Assembly: GCA_032622095.1 (NCBI GenBank)
Contig: CP136068.1
Location: 50,400,443-50,464,442 of the forward strand
Direction of reading: 5' to 3'
Length of the DNA: 64,000 nucleotides
From: Siphonodentalium dalli
Lineage: Eukaryota > Mollusca > Scaphopoda > Gadilida > Siphonodentaliidae
Part shown: positions 22,837 through 36,645 of the stretch, piece by piece
How the letters are laid out: each line of letters opens with the position of its first letter
Position numbering within the stretch: position 1 is the first letter of the stretch
The notes under the pieces: model-generated
Told to the model about the DNA's origin: nothing
What the model saw: only the letters and a program-made list of their open reading frames with translations
The model's database searches: none
Program-made: the position numbers and the translations under genes

Positions 22837-23419
22837 GAAATTTGTTATGTTCTCGAGATGAGTACTAATAACTGCCGTAATCTGCTCTGGATGTGTACTC
22901 CAAATCTATTCAACCAGACAAGGATGGATAACTCTAAAATCAAGTGGTAATTTTAACGCAATTTTGACTGAGTTCTGGGCCAGATAGTATTCCCGATATG
23001 AAAAATAATAGATTTCTAAAATCGATATCTAACAAATCTGAGCTTTGATGGGTGACTTCCTCGACTCGAATCAAATATTTTTGATCCCCGAAGCCATTGA
23101 AATAGTAATTGAGAGGAGTTTTATCGGATTGAGTACCTTTGACTGTTAACTTTAATCAGAGTCGACGAACCCCAGTGAACCCAATCTATTTCTATAAATA
23201 TATTATACACAGCACACACCCTTTCACTTAAAGGCCCACTTAATTTTCAAGTCACCGATTATTTTTTTTAAGTTCCTTGATATACGGTTTTAACAACAAT
23301 CTATGCCATAAAATATGATTAAAATACTATAATTCATCACCATTTGAAACATAAGTGTCTCAGAAGACATAGTAAGGTCCCGGTTATGGCTCCCAGAATG
23401 CAACAGAATAACAAAAAAT

Positions 23420-23491
23420 GTATTTTCAATGGAAGGGGAATAACTATATCTTTAAGATATAAAGTTATTCCCTCTCCATTGAAAAAAATAC
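23420..23491. repeat. 72-bp hairpin (G3)
   Basis: Same sequence as at 8437-8508. Confidence 0.7.
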
Positions 23492-23723
23492 AATTTGCAC
23501 TACAATCCAGATGAAACTGAAGCACAAAAACACGTCGATAACTCAACAAAAACAACATATTCACAGTTTATTCGACCGGATAAGTTGATAATACAATGCG
23601 TTGGAGTTTCCTCTTTCAAATGGAATCTAATAAGGCATATATTTTATATTTGTGATCTTGAGGTTCGAAATTTAAGTGTGCCTTTAAGTATATATATTAT
23701 TTTACTCTTCCCTTTATTTGCAG

Positions 23724-23885
23724 TCAGGAAAACACAAAAGCAAGAAGGCGAACGAGGAACAGAACATCAGACGCAATGACGGCGCGTGCACGGGTGGATC
23801 CATGACACAGAATCGATGGGTATCCCCACAATGGAGACTGTTCGATATGAATCAATGGACAGGTTCAGTTTTACGCACTTTTTGA
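23724..23885 (+). CDS. orphan terminal exon (G3)
   Basis: Same acceptor, 53 codons and TGA as at 8741, with poly(A) signal at 24,182-24,187. No gene A coding exon lies in front of it within this block; the nearest upstream donor of the right phase is in G2, more than 12 kb away. It is probably inactive, or usable only through long-range splicing. Confidence 0.3.
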   Translation, partial: SGKHKSKKANEEQNIRRNDGACTGGSMTQNRWVSPQWRLFDMNQWTGSVLRTF

Positions 23886-24447
23886 CGACGCGTGACGTGT
23901 TGAAAACAATAGATGAAAAAGAAAGAGTTGTTTCAGTGGCTTGGCGACAGGAAGAGGGAAGAATAATCTCAGCTTCCAAAAAGAAAGAAAGGAAAAAGAA
24001 CGAAAAGAACGACATACGGACAGCGAAGGAGGGAGACACGCGCAATCAACTACAGTTTTTGTGTCATGGCAAAAATATTATGTTAAAGTATATACATGTA
24101 TATTCAATTGTTGACGATACTGCTTGTTGTCTGTTATTGTAATTTTATGCAAACATACGTGTAGTGCTTGCGATTCAGTAGAATAAACCAAAAGCTTGTT
24201 ATAATTTGATGGTCGATTTTTCATCCAAATAACACGCCTGTCCAACTGGTCCTGCTTCTGGTGACCCATTTCGGTAATGCGTATAGCCTGTTGAACAATC
24301 CTATTCCAACGATGAAGTTGGTTCGTTTTCTACCACGCATGTGTCGTCAATTCCCAAACTCACCGAACTCATTGATGTACTTGGACTACTTCTGTAGGGT
24401 TCTGAAGTTTACTAACTTTTCCTTTGATTTGATTCCCTAAGACCATA

Positions 24448-24926
24448 ATGTATACCCACGCTTCTTGGATTGGCCATTATCCTAAGCATCTTTGTGGCAC
24501 CCAGCAGTCTCGTCGAAGAGCTACCACCAGATGCGAACAAAACTCGCGGTGCTAGTTTGTGGGCATGTGTCATGATAGAGGAAATGAGATCTGATCACGA
24601 ACCGTCCTATACCCTGGGGTAAGTTTCATACACAGACAGGATATTATGCGTGGCGGTCCTTTCTTTGTGTGCTAATGAAGGTTTGAGTTGTTATCATCCT
24701 CGCTCTGGGTAGTGGCCGGTATGATTCAAGAAAATATGAATGCCATCAGCAGAAATATGACGTGTTCAACACGAAGAACAGCCAGAGGAATGTTGTATTA
24801 ATGAGATCTTGCAATCAGGGCAACACACATGTTGGGTACACCGAGTGGTTTCTTGGCAACACCACCATTCCGACCATATGCCGCAGACATAACATCAATA
24901 TTCTAAGCTATCTTGCGGGATCATAA
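24448..24926 (+). pseudogene. gene H copy 3
   Basis: ATG 24,448, leader frame 24,458-24,618, exon b 24,713-24,926. Same structure and same out-of-frame start as copies 1 and 2. Confidence 0.38.
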
Positions 24927-24961
24927 TGGAACATCTCACGTTCGATCTTTGATGGATTTGC

Positions 24962-26602
24962 AGTCATACGCGAGGTTGGTTCTCATATTATCCTCCGGTC
25001 ATACGTGGGGGAGGTTCTGATATGAACACATTATTCACTGGTCATACGCAGTGGAGGTTCATACTATCCACCGGTCATACATGGTGGAAGTTCTCATATG
25101 AACATATAATCCGCCAGTCATACGCGGTGGAAGTGTATATTATCTGCCGGTCATACACGGTGGAGGTTCTCATATGAACATATTATTCGCCGGTCATACG
25201 CAGTGGAGGTTCATATTATCCACCGGTCATACACGGTGGAAGTTCTCATATGAACATATTATCCGCCAGTCATACGCGGTGGAGGTTCATATTATCTGCC
25301 GGTCATACACGGTGGAGGTTCTCATATGAACATATTATCCACCGGTCATACGCAGTGGAGGTTCATATTATCCACCGGTCATACACGGTGGAAGTTCTCA
25401 TATGAACATATTATCCGCCAGTCATACGCGGTGGAGGTTCATATTATCTGCCGGTCATATGCGAGGGAAGTTCTCATATTATCCTCTGATCATATGTGGG
25501 GGAGGTTCTGATATGAACATATTATCCGCCGGTCATACGCGGTGGAGGTTCATATTATCCGCCGGTCATACGCGAGGGAGGTTCTCATATTATCCACCGG
25601 TCATACGCGAGGGAGGTTCTTATATTATCCTCCGGTCGTACATTGGGGAGGTTCTCATATGAACATATTATCCGCCGGTCCTACGCGGTGGAGGTTCATA
25701 TTATCCGCCGGTCATACGCGAGGGAGGTTCTCATATTATCCTCCGGTCATACGTTGGGGAGGTTCTCATATGAACATATTATCCGCCGGTCATACGTGGT
25801 GGAGGTTCATATTATCCGCCGATCATACGCGAGGGAGGTTCTCATATTATCCTTCGGTCATATGTGGGGGAGGTTCTGATATGAACATATTATCCGCCGG
25901 TCATACACGGTGGAGGTTCATATTATCCACCGGTCATACGTAGGGGAGGTTCTCATATGAACATATTATCCGCCGGTCATACGCAGTGGAGGTTCTCATA
26001 TGAACATATTATCCGCCGGTCATACGTGGTGGAGGTTCTCATATGAACATATTATCCGCCGGTCATACGCGGTGGAGGTTCATATTATCCGCGAGGGAAG
26101 TTCTCATATTATCCTTCGGTCATAGGTGGGGGAGGTTCTGATATGAACATATTATCTGCCGGTCATACGCGGTGGAGGTTCATATTATCCACCGGTCATA
26201 TGCGGTGGAGGTTCTCATTTGAACATATTATCTGCCGGTCATATGCGAGGGAGGTTCTCATATTATCCACCGGTCACACCCGAGGGAGGATATGACCGGC
26301 GGATAATATGTTCATATGAGGACCTCCCCAACGTATGACCAGAGGATAATATGAGAACCTCCCTCGCGTATGACCGGTGGATAATATGAACCTCCACCGC
26401 ATATGACCGACAGATAATATGTTCATATCAGAACCTCCCCCGCATATGACCGGAGGATAAAATGAGAACTTCCCTCGCGTATGACCGGCGGATAATATGA
26501 ACCTCCACCGCGTATGACCGGCAGATAATATGTTCATATGAGAACCCCCCCCGCGTATGACTGGCAGATAATATGAGAACCTCCACCGCATATGAATGGC
26601 GG
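24962..26602. repeat. V3: longest inverted minisatellite
   Basis: Forward units run to about 26,289 and reverse-complement units to 26,602. It includes a segment of about 0.3 kb (25,050-25,330) with extra units that is missing from V2. The reverse half is almost identical to that of V2, differing by a short C-run length change. Confidence 0.93.
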
Positions 26603-26829
26603 ACACATAAGTTTTTAAGTCTATAAACACTATTTGATTTGAATATTCTTTTGAATAGTCTTACCATTGACATATTCATTCGTTCAAACCAGTTGATCTA
26701 TTTTGTAACTTGGCTTTTAGTCGCTGGGCTCCGGCATCTGGGCTTTTAGTCACAACTGAAATAAAAATAAGTGAGAATATCTTGGAGCGAATTTCTGCAA
26801 CAATTTCACCGCCTGGTGGGACCCATTTA
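26603..26829. repeat. S leader after V3
   Basis: Matches 17,371-17,597. Confidence 0.8.
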
Positions 26830-29461
26830 AAATAATACATTCCCTGTGTCTAATCCTACATTTTGATATACCATACGTCCCATTATATTGAATATACCAG
26901 CTGAAATCGATCCTGTAATTGTAAACATCGAGTCTATTTTTAGCTGTTTTATCGGCGCGTGTTTGCGTGTTCGCCATTACAATATTCGCACTAAAACAGC
27001 CATATTCTATCTAAAAACGAATGCACAGTATTCCACTGCGTTATTTGATACCCACAACTTGTTGTTTGCTAGCGTATTCATCGAGAAATCTAAATTCTAA
27101 ACATTAATGTCGAACGCAGTTTTTCGTGTTTGTGGCATTTTATGTTAGGTCAGTTGTCGACCGAATAATGTAACTTCCGGTGGCCGGTCAGTGACGGGGT
27201 TAATATGTGTGAATAGAGCGAATGTGGACCTTTCGTGAGACACCAAAAGGAGCCCTCTACGCGCTGTATTCCTCGAGATATCGGCCGTCCCACGCAATTT
27301 GAAAATCCCGTCCCGCAGATTGTCATGCTATCCCAAATTCCACCCCATGTTAGGTCAGTTATCGATCAAATAATGCAACTTCTGGTATCCGGTCAGTGGC
27401 GGGGTTAATATGTGTGGATAGGGCGAATGTGGGCCTTTCGTTAGACACCAAAATGAGCCCCCTACGGGCGTATTCCTCGAGATACCGGCCGTCCCACGCA
27501 ATTTGAAATTTTGTCCCGCAGATTGTCGTTTTGTCCCATATCCCATCCCATCCCGCAGATTGTCAGATTCGAAAACTTGGAAGGGGCTATATGATCGCGT
27601 CCCTGTCATATACATGTAGATGCCCGCTGGGTGGCACCGCACGAAATTGCAAGGATTTCCTAGTGGGCGCCATGGTTCTGGCTACGCAGCCGAGTTAGTA
27701 ACAAAAAGTGTTATTTTGACACACCATGCACGACTTCAGCCCAATTTTCGAAAATTTGGAAGGGGCTATATGGTCGCGTCCATGTCCAAAAGATGCCCGC
27801 TGGGCGGCACCGCACAAAATTGCAAGGATTCCCGGGTGGCGGCCATCTTTCTGGTCACATAAATGATAAATGAAATAGCATCTGAGAATAGGGAACTGGG
27901 CACTGGGATGGAATTCATGGAGATGTTTTTTGTGTGCAACACTGTACTTTGTCATTGTGGGCATTAAATATATATTGCCCTAACTAATGCGCACATGTGT
28001 TAAAATCGATAGTAAATACTAACCTGCTTCCCCGACGTATTTTCAATTATGTGACCTAACAAAACTTCCCAAATCCAAATTTAGCTCTTAGAGACTTTCT
28101 GTTGTCTCCCGGAAGACGCCGATCCGCGGAGAGTACGATTTTAGTTTATACCGTGTGATAGTTGGACGTTCCGTTGCGCCTGTGAACGTGCCTGTTTAGT
28201 TGCTTATGCAAATATTAGCAGATTTTCATTTCGTGCATGAAATATTTTCTTTCACCTGGCAAAACATAGGATTACATGTTTACCGAAGCACTCCATGAAC
28301 TTAAATATCATCTCGATTTAATGGTACCGTATAGACACCGTGTGATTTGGCTGTCATGGAAACAGTCACATAATAATAACATCGGCAAGGGTGAAATTCT
28401 GCCCACGGCTGAGTAGGAGCACCGTCAATGCTAACGGCAACTGGGAGAAATGCTAACAGCAGGCAGGATTTGGGGAAATGGTTAAATGTATTTGTTAACC
28501 CTTTCAGTGCCAGGTGCCGATCTCTTCGGCCCTAATTTACGGTCTGTAAAATCGGCCCTAAAAAAAACAAACAAACAAACAAATGGGTTGAATTTTTTTT
28601 GGGTATGCTTAAGCATGCTATAGCGAATTTAAAAACAAACTGGATAAAACCTTAGGGGCGTGTTTTAACTCAAAACTATCACCAAGTATTCATAGTAATA
28701 ATTTTGATGCCCATGAAAAACGTAAGATTCCCTGGCACTAAACCTACAAAATAAGTCTGTTAAAGAATATAAGAAATGTTTTTTTTAAATAATAACAAAT
28801 GATGAAAAATTGTTAGGCCAATGCATTCCCTTATATATGCGAGTCGACCTATGGTCGACTCGCATATATAAGAGAATGCATTGGCACAGGGTATATGGGT
28901 TGATACAAAAATCGAACTGGCACTGAAAGGGTTAAGGGGAAATTTTTCAACTTATGGCCACTTAACTTTGAAAGCTTGACTCACATTAGGGCATTCGAAC
29001 ATACTATACACTCAAATATCAATATCAATTATATCTGAACGTATATCTGGAAGCCAAGACAGTAGACAGTCGGTTTCATAGTGTCCAATGCGGCGTATCC
29101 AACTAGTATCCATATAATATAACATTTATTTGATACATTTACTTGAAAAATGTACAAAAATTACTCGACAACGACAATTTGTAATTTCGCATTCCGGCCA
29201 ATCTGCCACCCGTAACATTACATCGTACACAACAGACTTAAAATAATGGAAATCCGGTTACCTTAGTCTACGACTCAGATACTATAAAGAAACCAACATC
29301 AACATTTGAGTACAATATCCCGTTAAAGATACGGTTGGCCTTTGCGGTGGGTATCCTGTGAAAATATCTCCACCCGTCAAAAACCGCCACAAACAGAAAG
29401 AACATCAAAATGTAGATAGACTTTGTCCGTATACAAATAAGAAATATCGCATAAACAGTAT
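26830..29461. repeat. S3: first unit of a tandem triplet
   Basis: Matches S1 (TTGCAAGG at 27,649, CCTGGCAAAA at 28,259, long palindrome 28,818-28,884). It differs from S1 by GGTGGCCGG near 27,180 and AGTGTTATTTTG near 27,710. Same dimers and MITE. Confidence 0.92.
28499..28931. mobile_element. piggyBac-type MITE in S3
   Basis: 433 bp between TTAA 28,495-28,498 and 28,932-28,935; long-palindrome form, as in S1. Confidence 0.8.
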
Positions 29462-32093
29462 AAATAATACATTCCCTGTGTCTAATCCTACATTTTGATA
29501 TACCATACGTCCCATTATATTGAATATACCAGCTGAAATCGATCCTGTAATTGTAAACATCGAGTCTATTTTTAGCTGTTTTATCGGCGCGTGTTTGCGT
29601 GTTCGCCATTACAATATTCGCACTAAAACAGCCATATTGTATCTAAAAACGAATGCACAGTATTCCACTGCGTTATTTGATACCCAAAACTTGTTGTTTG
29701 CTAGCGTATTCATCGAGAAATCTAAATTCTAAACATTAATGTCGAACGCAGTTTTTCGTGTTTGTGGCATTTTATGTTAGGTCAGTTGTCGACCGAATAA
29801 TGTAACTTCCGGTGTCCGGTCAGTGACGGGGTTAATATGTGTGAATAGAGCGAATGTGGACCTTTCGTGAGACACCAATAGGAGCCCTATACGCGCTGTA
29901 TTCCTCGAGATATCGGCCGTCCCACGCAATTTGAAAATCCCGTCCCGCAGATTGTCATGCTATCCCAAATTCCACCCCATGTTAGGTCAGTTATCGATCA
30001 AATAATGCAACTTCTTATATCCGGTCAGTGGCGGGGTTAATATGTGTGGATAGGGCGAATGTGGGCCTTTCGTTAGACACCAAAATGAGCCCCCTACGGG
30101 CGTATTCCTCGAGATACCGGCCGTCCCACGCAATTTGAAATTTTGTCCCGCAGATTGTCGTTTTGTCCCATATCCCATCCCATCCCGCAGATTGTCAGAT
30201 TCGAAAACTTGGAAGGGGCTATATGATCGCGTCCCTGTCATATACATGTAGATGCCCGCTGGGTGGCACCGCACGAAATTACAAGGATTTCCTAGTGGGC
30301 GCCATGGTTCTGGCTACGCAGCCGAGTTAGTAACAAAAAGTGTTATTTTGACACACCATGCACGACTTCAGCCCAATTTTCGAAAATTTGGAAGGGGCTA
30401 TATGGTCGCGTCCATGTCCAAAAGATGCCCGCTGGGCGGCACCGCACAAAATTGCAAGGATTCCCGGGTGGCGGCCATCTTTCTGGTCACATAAATGATA
30501 AATGAAATAGCATCTGAGAATAGGGAACTGGGCACTGGGATGGAATTCATGGAGATGTTTTTTGTGTGCAACACTGTACTTTGTCATTGTGGGCATTAAA
30601 TATATATTGCCCTAACTAATGCGCACATGTGTTAAAATCGATAGTAAATACTAACCTGCTTCCCCGACGTATTTTCAATTATGTGACCTAACAAAACTTC
30701 CCAAATCCAAATTTAGCTCTTAGAGACTTTCTGTTGTCTCCCGGAAGACGCCGATCCGCGGAGAGTACGATTTTAGTTTATACCGTGTGATAGTTGGACG
30801 TTCCGTTGCGCCTGTGAACGTGCCTGTTTAGTTGCTTATGCAAATATTAGCAGATTTTCATTTCGTGCATGAAATATTTTCTTTCACCTGGCAAAACATA
30901 GGATTACATGTTTACCGAAGCACTCCATGAACTTAAATATCATCTCGATTTAATGGTACCGTATAGACACCGTGTGATTTGGCTGTCATGGAAACAGTCA
31001 CATAATAATAACATCGGCAAGGGTGAAATTCTGCCCACGGCTGAGTAGGAGCACCGTCAATGCTAACGGCAACTGGGAGAAATGCTAACAGCAGGCAGGA
31101 TTTGGGGAAATGGTTAAATGTATTTGTTAACCCTTTCAGTGCCAGGTGCCGATCTCTTCGGCCCTAATTTACGGTCTGTAAAATCGGCCCTAAAAAAAAC
31201 AAACAAACAAACAAATGGGTTGAATTTTTTTTGGGTATGCTTAAGCATGCTATAGCGAATTTAAAAACAAACTGGATAAAACCTTAGGGGCGTGTTTTAA
31301 CTCAAAACTATCACCAAGTATTCATAGTAATAATTTTGATGCCCATGAAAAACGTAAGATTCCCTGGCACTAAACCTACAAAATAAGTCTGTTAAAGAAT
31401 ATAAGAAATGTTTTTTTTAAATAATAACAAATGATGAAAAATTGTTAGGCCAATGCATTCCCTTATATATGCGAGTCGACCTATGGTCGACTCGCATATA
31501 TAAGAGAATGCATTGGCACAGGGTATATGGGTTGATACAAAAATCGAACTGGCACTGAAAGGGTTAAGGGGAAATTTTTCAACTTATGGCCACTTAACTT
31601 TGAAAGCTTGACTCACATTAGGGCATTCGAACATACTATACACTCAAATATCAATATCAATTATATCTGAACGTATATCTGGAAGCCAAGACAGTAGACA
31701 GTCGGTTTCATAGTGTCCAATGCGGCGTATCCAACTAGTATCCATATAATATAACATTTATTTGATACATTTACTTGAAAAATGTACAAAAATTACTCGA
31801 CAACGACAATTTGTAATTTCGCATTCCGGCCAATCTGCCACCCGTAACATTACATCGTACACAACAGACTTAAAATAATGGAAATCCGGTTACCTTAGTC
31901 TACGACTCAGATACTATAAAGAAACCAACATCAACATTTGAGTACAATATCCCGTTAAAGATACGGTTGGCCTTTGCGGTGGGTATCCTGTGAAAATATC
32001 TCCACCCGTCAAAAACCGCCACAAACAGAAAGAACATCAAAATGTAGATAGACTTTGTCCGTATACAAATAAGAAATATCGCATAAACAGTAT
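29462..32093. repeat. S4: chimeric middle S unit
   Basis: The 5' part carries S2/S5 markers (CCAATAGGAGCCCTATACG, CTTATATCC, TTACAAGG at 30,281). The 3' part carries S1/S3 markers (CCTGGCAAAA at 30,891, ACGGTCTG, long palindrome 31,450-31,516). The switch lies between 30,282 and 30,890. This is the product expected from unequal crossing-over within a two-unit array. Confidence 0.9.
31131..31563. mobile_element. piggyBac-type MITE in S4
   Basis: 433 bp between TTAA 31,127-31,130 and 31,564-31,567; long-palindrome form. Confidence 0.8.
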
Positions 32094-34690
32094 AAATAAT
32101 ACATTCCCTGTGTCTAATCCTACATTTTGATATACCATACGTCCCATTATATTGAATATACCAGCTGAAATCGATCCTGTAATTGTAAACATCGAGTCTA
32201 TTTTTAGCTGTTTTATCGGCGCGTGTTTGCGTGTTCGCCATTACAATATTCGCACTAAAACAGCCATATTGTATCTAAAAACGAATGCACAGTATTCCAC
32301 TGCGTTATTTGATACCCAAAACTTGTTGTTTGCTAGCGTATTCATCGAGAAATCTAAATTCTAAACATTAATGTCGAACGCAGTTTTTCGTGTTTGTGGC
32401 ATTTTATGTTAGGTCAGTTGTCGACCGAATAATGTAACTTCCGGTGTCCGGTCAGTGACGGGGTTAATATGTGTGAATAGAGCGAATGTGGACCTTTCGT
32501 GAGACACCAATAGGAGCCCTATACGCGCTGTATTCCTCGAGATATCGGCCGTCCCACGCAATTTGAAAATCCCGTCCCGCAGATTGTCATGCTATCCCAA
32601 ATTCCACCCCATGTTAGGTCAGTTATCGATCAAATAATGCAACTTCTTATATCCGGTCAGTGGCGGGGTTAATATGTGTGGATAGGGCGAATGTGGGCCT
32701 TTCGTTAGACACCAAAATGAGCCCCCTACGGGCGTATTCCTCGAGATACCGGCCGTCCCACGCAATTTGAAATTTTGTCCCGCAGATTGTCGTTTTGTCC
32801 CATATCCCATCCCATCCCGCAGATTGTCAGATTCGAAAACTTGGAAGGGGCTATATGATCGCGTCCCTGTCATATACATGTAGATGCCCGCTGGGTGGCA
32901 CCGCACGAAATTACAAGGATTTCCTAGTGGGCGCCATGGTTCTGGCTACGCAGCCGAGTTAGTAACAAAAAGTGTTATTTTGACACACCATGCACGACTT
33001 CAGCCCAATTTTCGAAAATTTGGAAGGGGCTATATGGTCGCGTCCATGTCCAAAAGATGCCCGCTGGGCGGCACCGCACAAAATTGCAAGGATTCCCGGG
33101 TGGCGGCCATCTTTCTGGTCACATAAATGATAAATGAAATAGCATCTGAGAATAGGGAACTGGGCACTGGGATGGAATTCATGGAGATGTTTTTTGTGTG
33201 CAACACTGTACTTTGTCATTGTGGGCATTAAATATATATTGCCCTAACTAATGCGCACATGTGTTAAAATCGATAGTAAATACTAACCTGCTTCCCCGAC
33301 GTATTTTCAATTATGTGACCTAACAAAACTTCCCAAATCCAAATTTAGCTCTTAGAGACTTTCTGTTGTCTCCCGGAAGACGCCGATCCGCGGAGAGTAC
33401 GATTTTAGTTTATACCGTGTGATAGTTGGACGTTCCGTTGCGCCTGTGAACGTGCCTGTTTAGTTGCTTATGCAAATATTAGCAGATTTTCATTTCGTGC
33501 ATGAAATATTTTCTTTCACCTGACAAAACATAGGATTACATGTTTACCGAAGCACTCCATGAACTTAAATATCATCTCGATTTAATGGTACCGTATAGAC
33601 ACCGTGTGATTTGGCTGTCATGGAAACAGTCACATAATAATAACATCGGCAAGGGTGAAATTCTGCCCACGGCTGAGTAGGAGCACCGTCAATGCTAACG
33701 GCAACTGGGAGAAATGCTAACAGCAGGCAGGATTTGGGGAAATGGTTAAATGTATTTGTTAACCCTTTCAGTGCCAGGTGCCGATCTCTTCGGCCCTAAT
33801 TTACAGTCTGTAAAATCGGCCCTAAAAAAAAAAAAACAAACAAACAAATGGGTTGAATTTTTTTTGGGTATGCTTAAGCATGCTATAGCGAATTTAAAAA
33901 CAAACTGGATAAAACCTTAGGGGCGTGTTTTAACTCAAAACTATCACCAAGTATTCATAGTAATAATTTTGATGCCCATGAAAAACGTAAGATTCCCTGG
34001 CACTAAACCTACAAAATAAGTCTGTTAAAGAATATAAGAAATGTTTTTTAAAAATAATAACAAATGATGAAAAATTGTTAGGCCAATGCATTCCCTTATA
34101 TATGAGAATGCATTGGCACAGGGTATATGGGTTGATACAAAAATCGGACCTGGCACTGAAAGGGTTAAGGGGAAATTTTTCAACTTATGGCCACTTAACT
34201 TTAAAAGCTTGACTCACATTAGGGCATTTCGAACATACTATACACTCAAATATCAATATCAATTATATCTGAACGTATATCTGGAAGCCAAGACAGTAGA
34301 CAGTCGGTTTCATATTGTCCAATGTGGCGTATCCAACTAGTATCCATATAATATAACATTTATTTGATACATTTACTTGAAAAATGTACAAAAATTACTC
34401 GACAACGACAATTTGTAATTTCGCATTCCGGCCAATCTGCCACCCGTAACATTACATCGTACACAACAGACTTTAAAATAATGGAAATCCGGTTACCTTA
34501 GTCTACGACTCAGATATTATAAAGAAACCAACAACAACATTTGAGTACAATATCCCGTTAAGTTGTTACCCAGTCTATTCGTTCTATTTCTCAGCATCTC
34601 CCATATCTCTGTTTTTGTGTTGCCTCTCTGTTTCCTTTTGTTTTGTTTTGAACACGTCTTAGTTTTCCCTCTATAGTTTATATATCGCTC
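32094..34690. repeat. S5: last S unit, joined to G4
   Basis: S2-like markers throughout (TTACAAGG at 32,913, CCTGACAAAA at 33,523, short palindrome 34,083-34,116). It passes without interruption into the natural G upstream region, as S0 does into G1. Confidence 0.92.
33763..34164. mobile_element. piggyBac-type MITE in S5, short-palindrome variant
   Basis: 402 bp between TTAA 33,759-33,762 and 34,165-34,168. Differs from the S2 copy mainly in the length of the internal A-run/AAAC repeat. Confidence 0.8.
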
Positions 34691-35159
34691 TGTTCTTACA
34701 TGTATAGCAACGTGTTTTTGTTCGTTTGTCATCATTTTGTATGTAATTATGTTCCTGTTGATTAGTGGTATTTCAATATTCTCAATTATTCAAGGAAATC
34801 AATTACATAGTACAGCACTACTATGTCTCTCTGCATATGCATATAGAGCAATAAATAATAAAAATAAAACATATAAAAAATGTATTATATTTAACAGCTA
34901 AATTGCTTTGATGCGCCGAAGCGGCTTCCCATTTTTTTAACCCGTAACCACTTCAGTCGGTTGTAACATCACAGGAAATTAATCAAATTGAGTAAAGTGT
35001 TCCATGAAGAGAACTCGCTAATTAGTTTAATAACGAGTCATGATCGAATTTTCGCTAATTAATTACAAGCGCCAGAAACCGTCGACGGTGCTAAGAAAGA
35101 ATGTGGTGAATTTAGCACAAACGGCGCAAATAAATTATCACAATCAAAAGGCTTGTGTG

Positions 35160-35203
35160 TATAAATGAGTTCCCGATGCATATAAATAATACACCCTTCA
35201 GTC
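35160..35203 (+). promoter_or_regulatory. TATA-type core promoter of gene A (G4)
   Basis: TATAAAT near 35,160, TATAAATA at 35,181-35,188 and initiator-like TTCAGTC at 35,197-35,203, all as in G1. Confidence 0.4.
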
Positions 35204-35366
35204 GAACTGGATCAATTCACAAATTGCCAGGAGATTTGAGTTTTGAGCCACAGCATTCAATTAATGAGAATAGATGTGACAGCATAAACTACAAATTAAA
35301 GGTAGCCATTTATAAGCTGTTCTGAGCAAGTTATCTGGGGAGATCGTCGAAGTTAAAGTAACTCAG
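35200..35366 (+). other. candidate non-coding exon 1 of gene A (G4)
   Basis: Ends at ACTCAG/GTAGGT (GT 35,367-35,368); the same short upstream ORF as in G1 is present. Confidence 0.4.
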
Positions 35367-36645
35367 GTAGGTTAGATATTAAAAATTACAATTAACTTTT
35401 AATATGCATTTGATTTAAGATTTTTGCCAAATAATTTCATCAGGATCCATGTTTATGATTTTTTTCTTAGATTAAAAAACCAAAAATCATAACGTTTTTA
35501 AATTTGTTTTGCTTTATAAATATCGACCAAACGTTGCAATGTCAAACGTCAATTTTGAATGATATGGTAATGAATTTTACGAGTTAATGTTGTCGCCCGT
35601 ATAGCATCTTCCGTATAAAAACACATTAGCACCTTGGAAGAAGCAAACAATGTTGGTGAACAGATATCACTATCTACTAACACTTTAGTTGTTGTTTCTA
35701 ACGGACATTCCAGATTTCAACACCCATGTCTTATCAGTACACTATCGATCTGCCCCAATCTGATTGACATTCTGATATGACCAAACTGAGTGTTAACATC
35801 ATTTGTGACATATCTGAAATTGTACTTAAACGCCGTTTACTACATCACTCCTCACAAAACCAACATATTTACCCCAAGTTGTCTGCGGGAGCCAGATTCA
35901 GGTACAGTATATATACTATTTTTTTGTGTCGTGATCTGAATGTCAAGTTGTTTGATGCAGTACAGAAGTTCGTTACTCGTATACTGGGCGCGTTTCTAAA
36001 TAAAAAAACATGGGAAGGTAGTTGGCATCGGGACACGCATACTATAGAAATAAATTATATGTGTTAAATAGTTACTGATCGTGTTTTTGGCCCAAATGAC
36101 CTCGTTATTTTGTTAAGTAATGCCTTATTCTCAGCCACTACCAATGCAGATTTAATCATTGTACTGGTTCATCGGTTAACGCGGTCTGTGATTTTGTTAT
36201 TTATATTTATTACTAAATACTTTGAATTTAAGAGTTACACTAAATGTAAATATTCCTGATTACATGCATTTCGCAATATCCCCCTGTAGTCTGTCAGGGC
36301 GATCGAACTATAGAACATCTTGTAATTTCGATTTTCTTTGGTTATTGAAAATAATGACAATTTAACATGTTACAATACTCTCTTCTTTCTGTGTTACCTT
36401 ATGGACTTTATTTTCTGATGCAAGGGAAATAAGTCGTAACGGCCTGTTGCGCGATCCTCTTTTGAACTTTAACATATATTATATACTTTCATCTTTATAT
36501 TATTTGTGTTTTTGTTCTGTTTAGTTCAAATCAAATATTGTTAAAACCAAATGAATACAGCATGCTGTGCCATTATGCCAAAACATAAGAAAACATAAAA
36601 TGCAATGTAATAAACGGTTTGTTCCTGTTTTTCAGTACTTGAAAA

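Larger units (their letters stand above)
22837..24960. repeat. G3: 3' part of block G only
   Basis: Equivalent to G2 from about 13,800 onward (offset 9,040). It begins inside the M2 element and therefore lacks every coding exon of gene A. It keeps the right half of M2 (to 23,140), the hairpin, the downstream terminal exon and gene H. One substitution noticed in the 3' UTR (AGAGTTG at about 23,935 against AGGGTTG). Confidence 0.92.
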
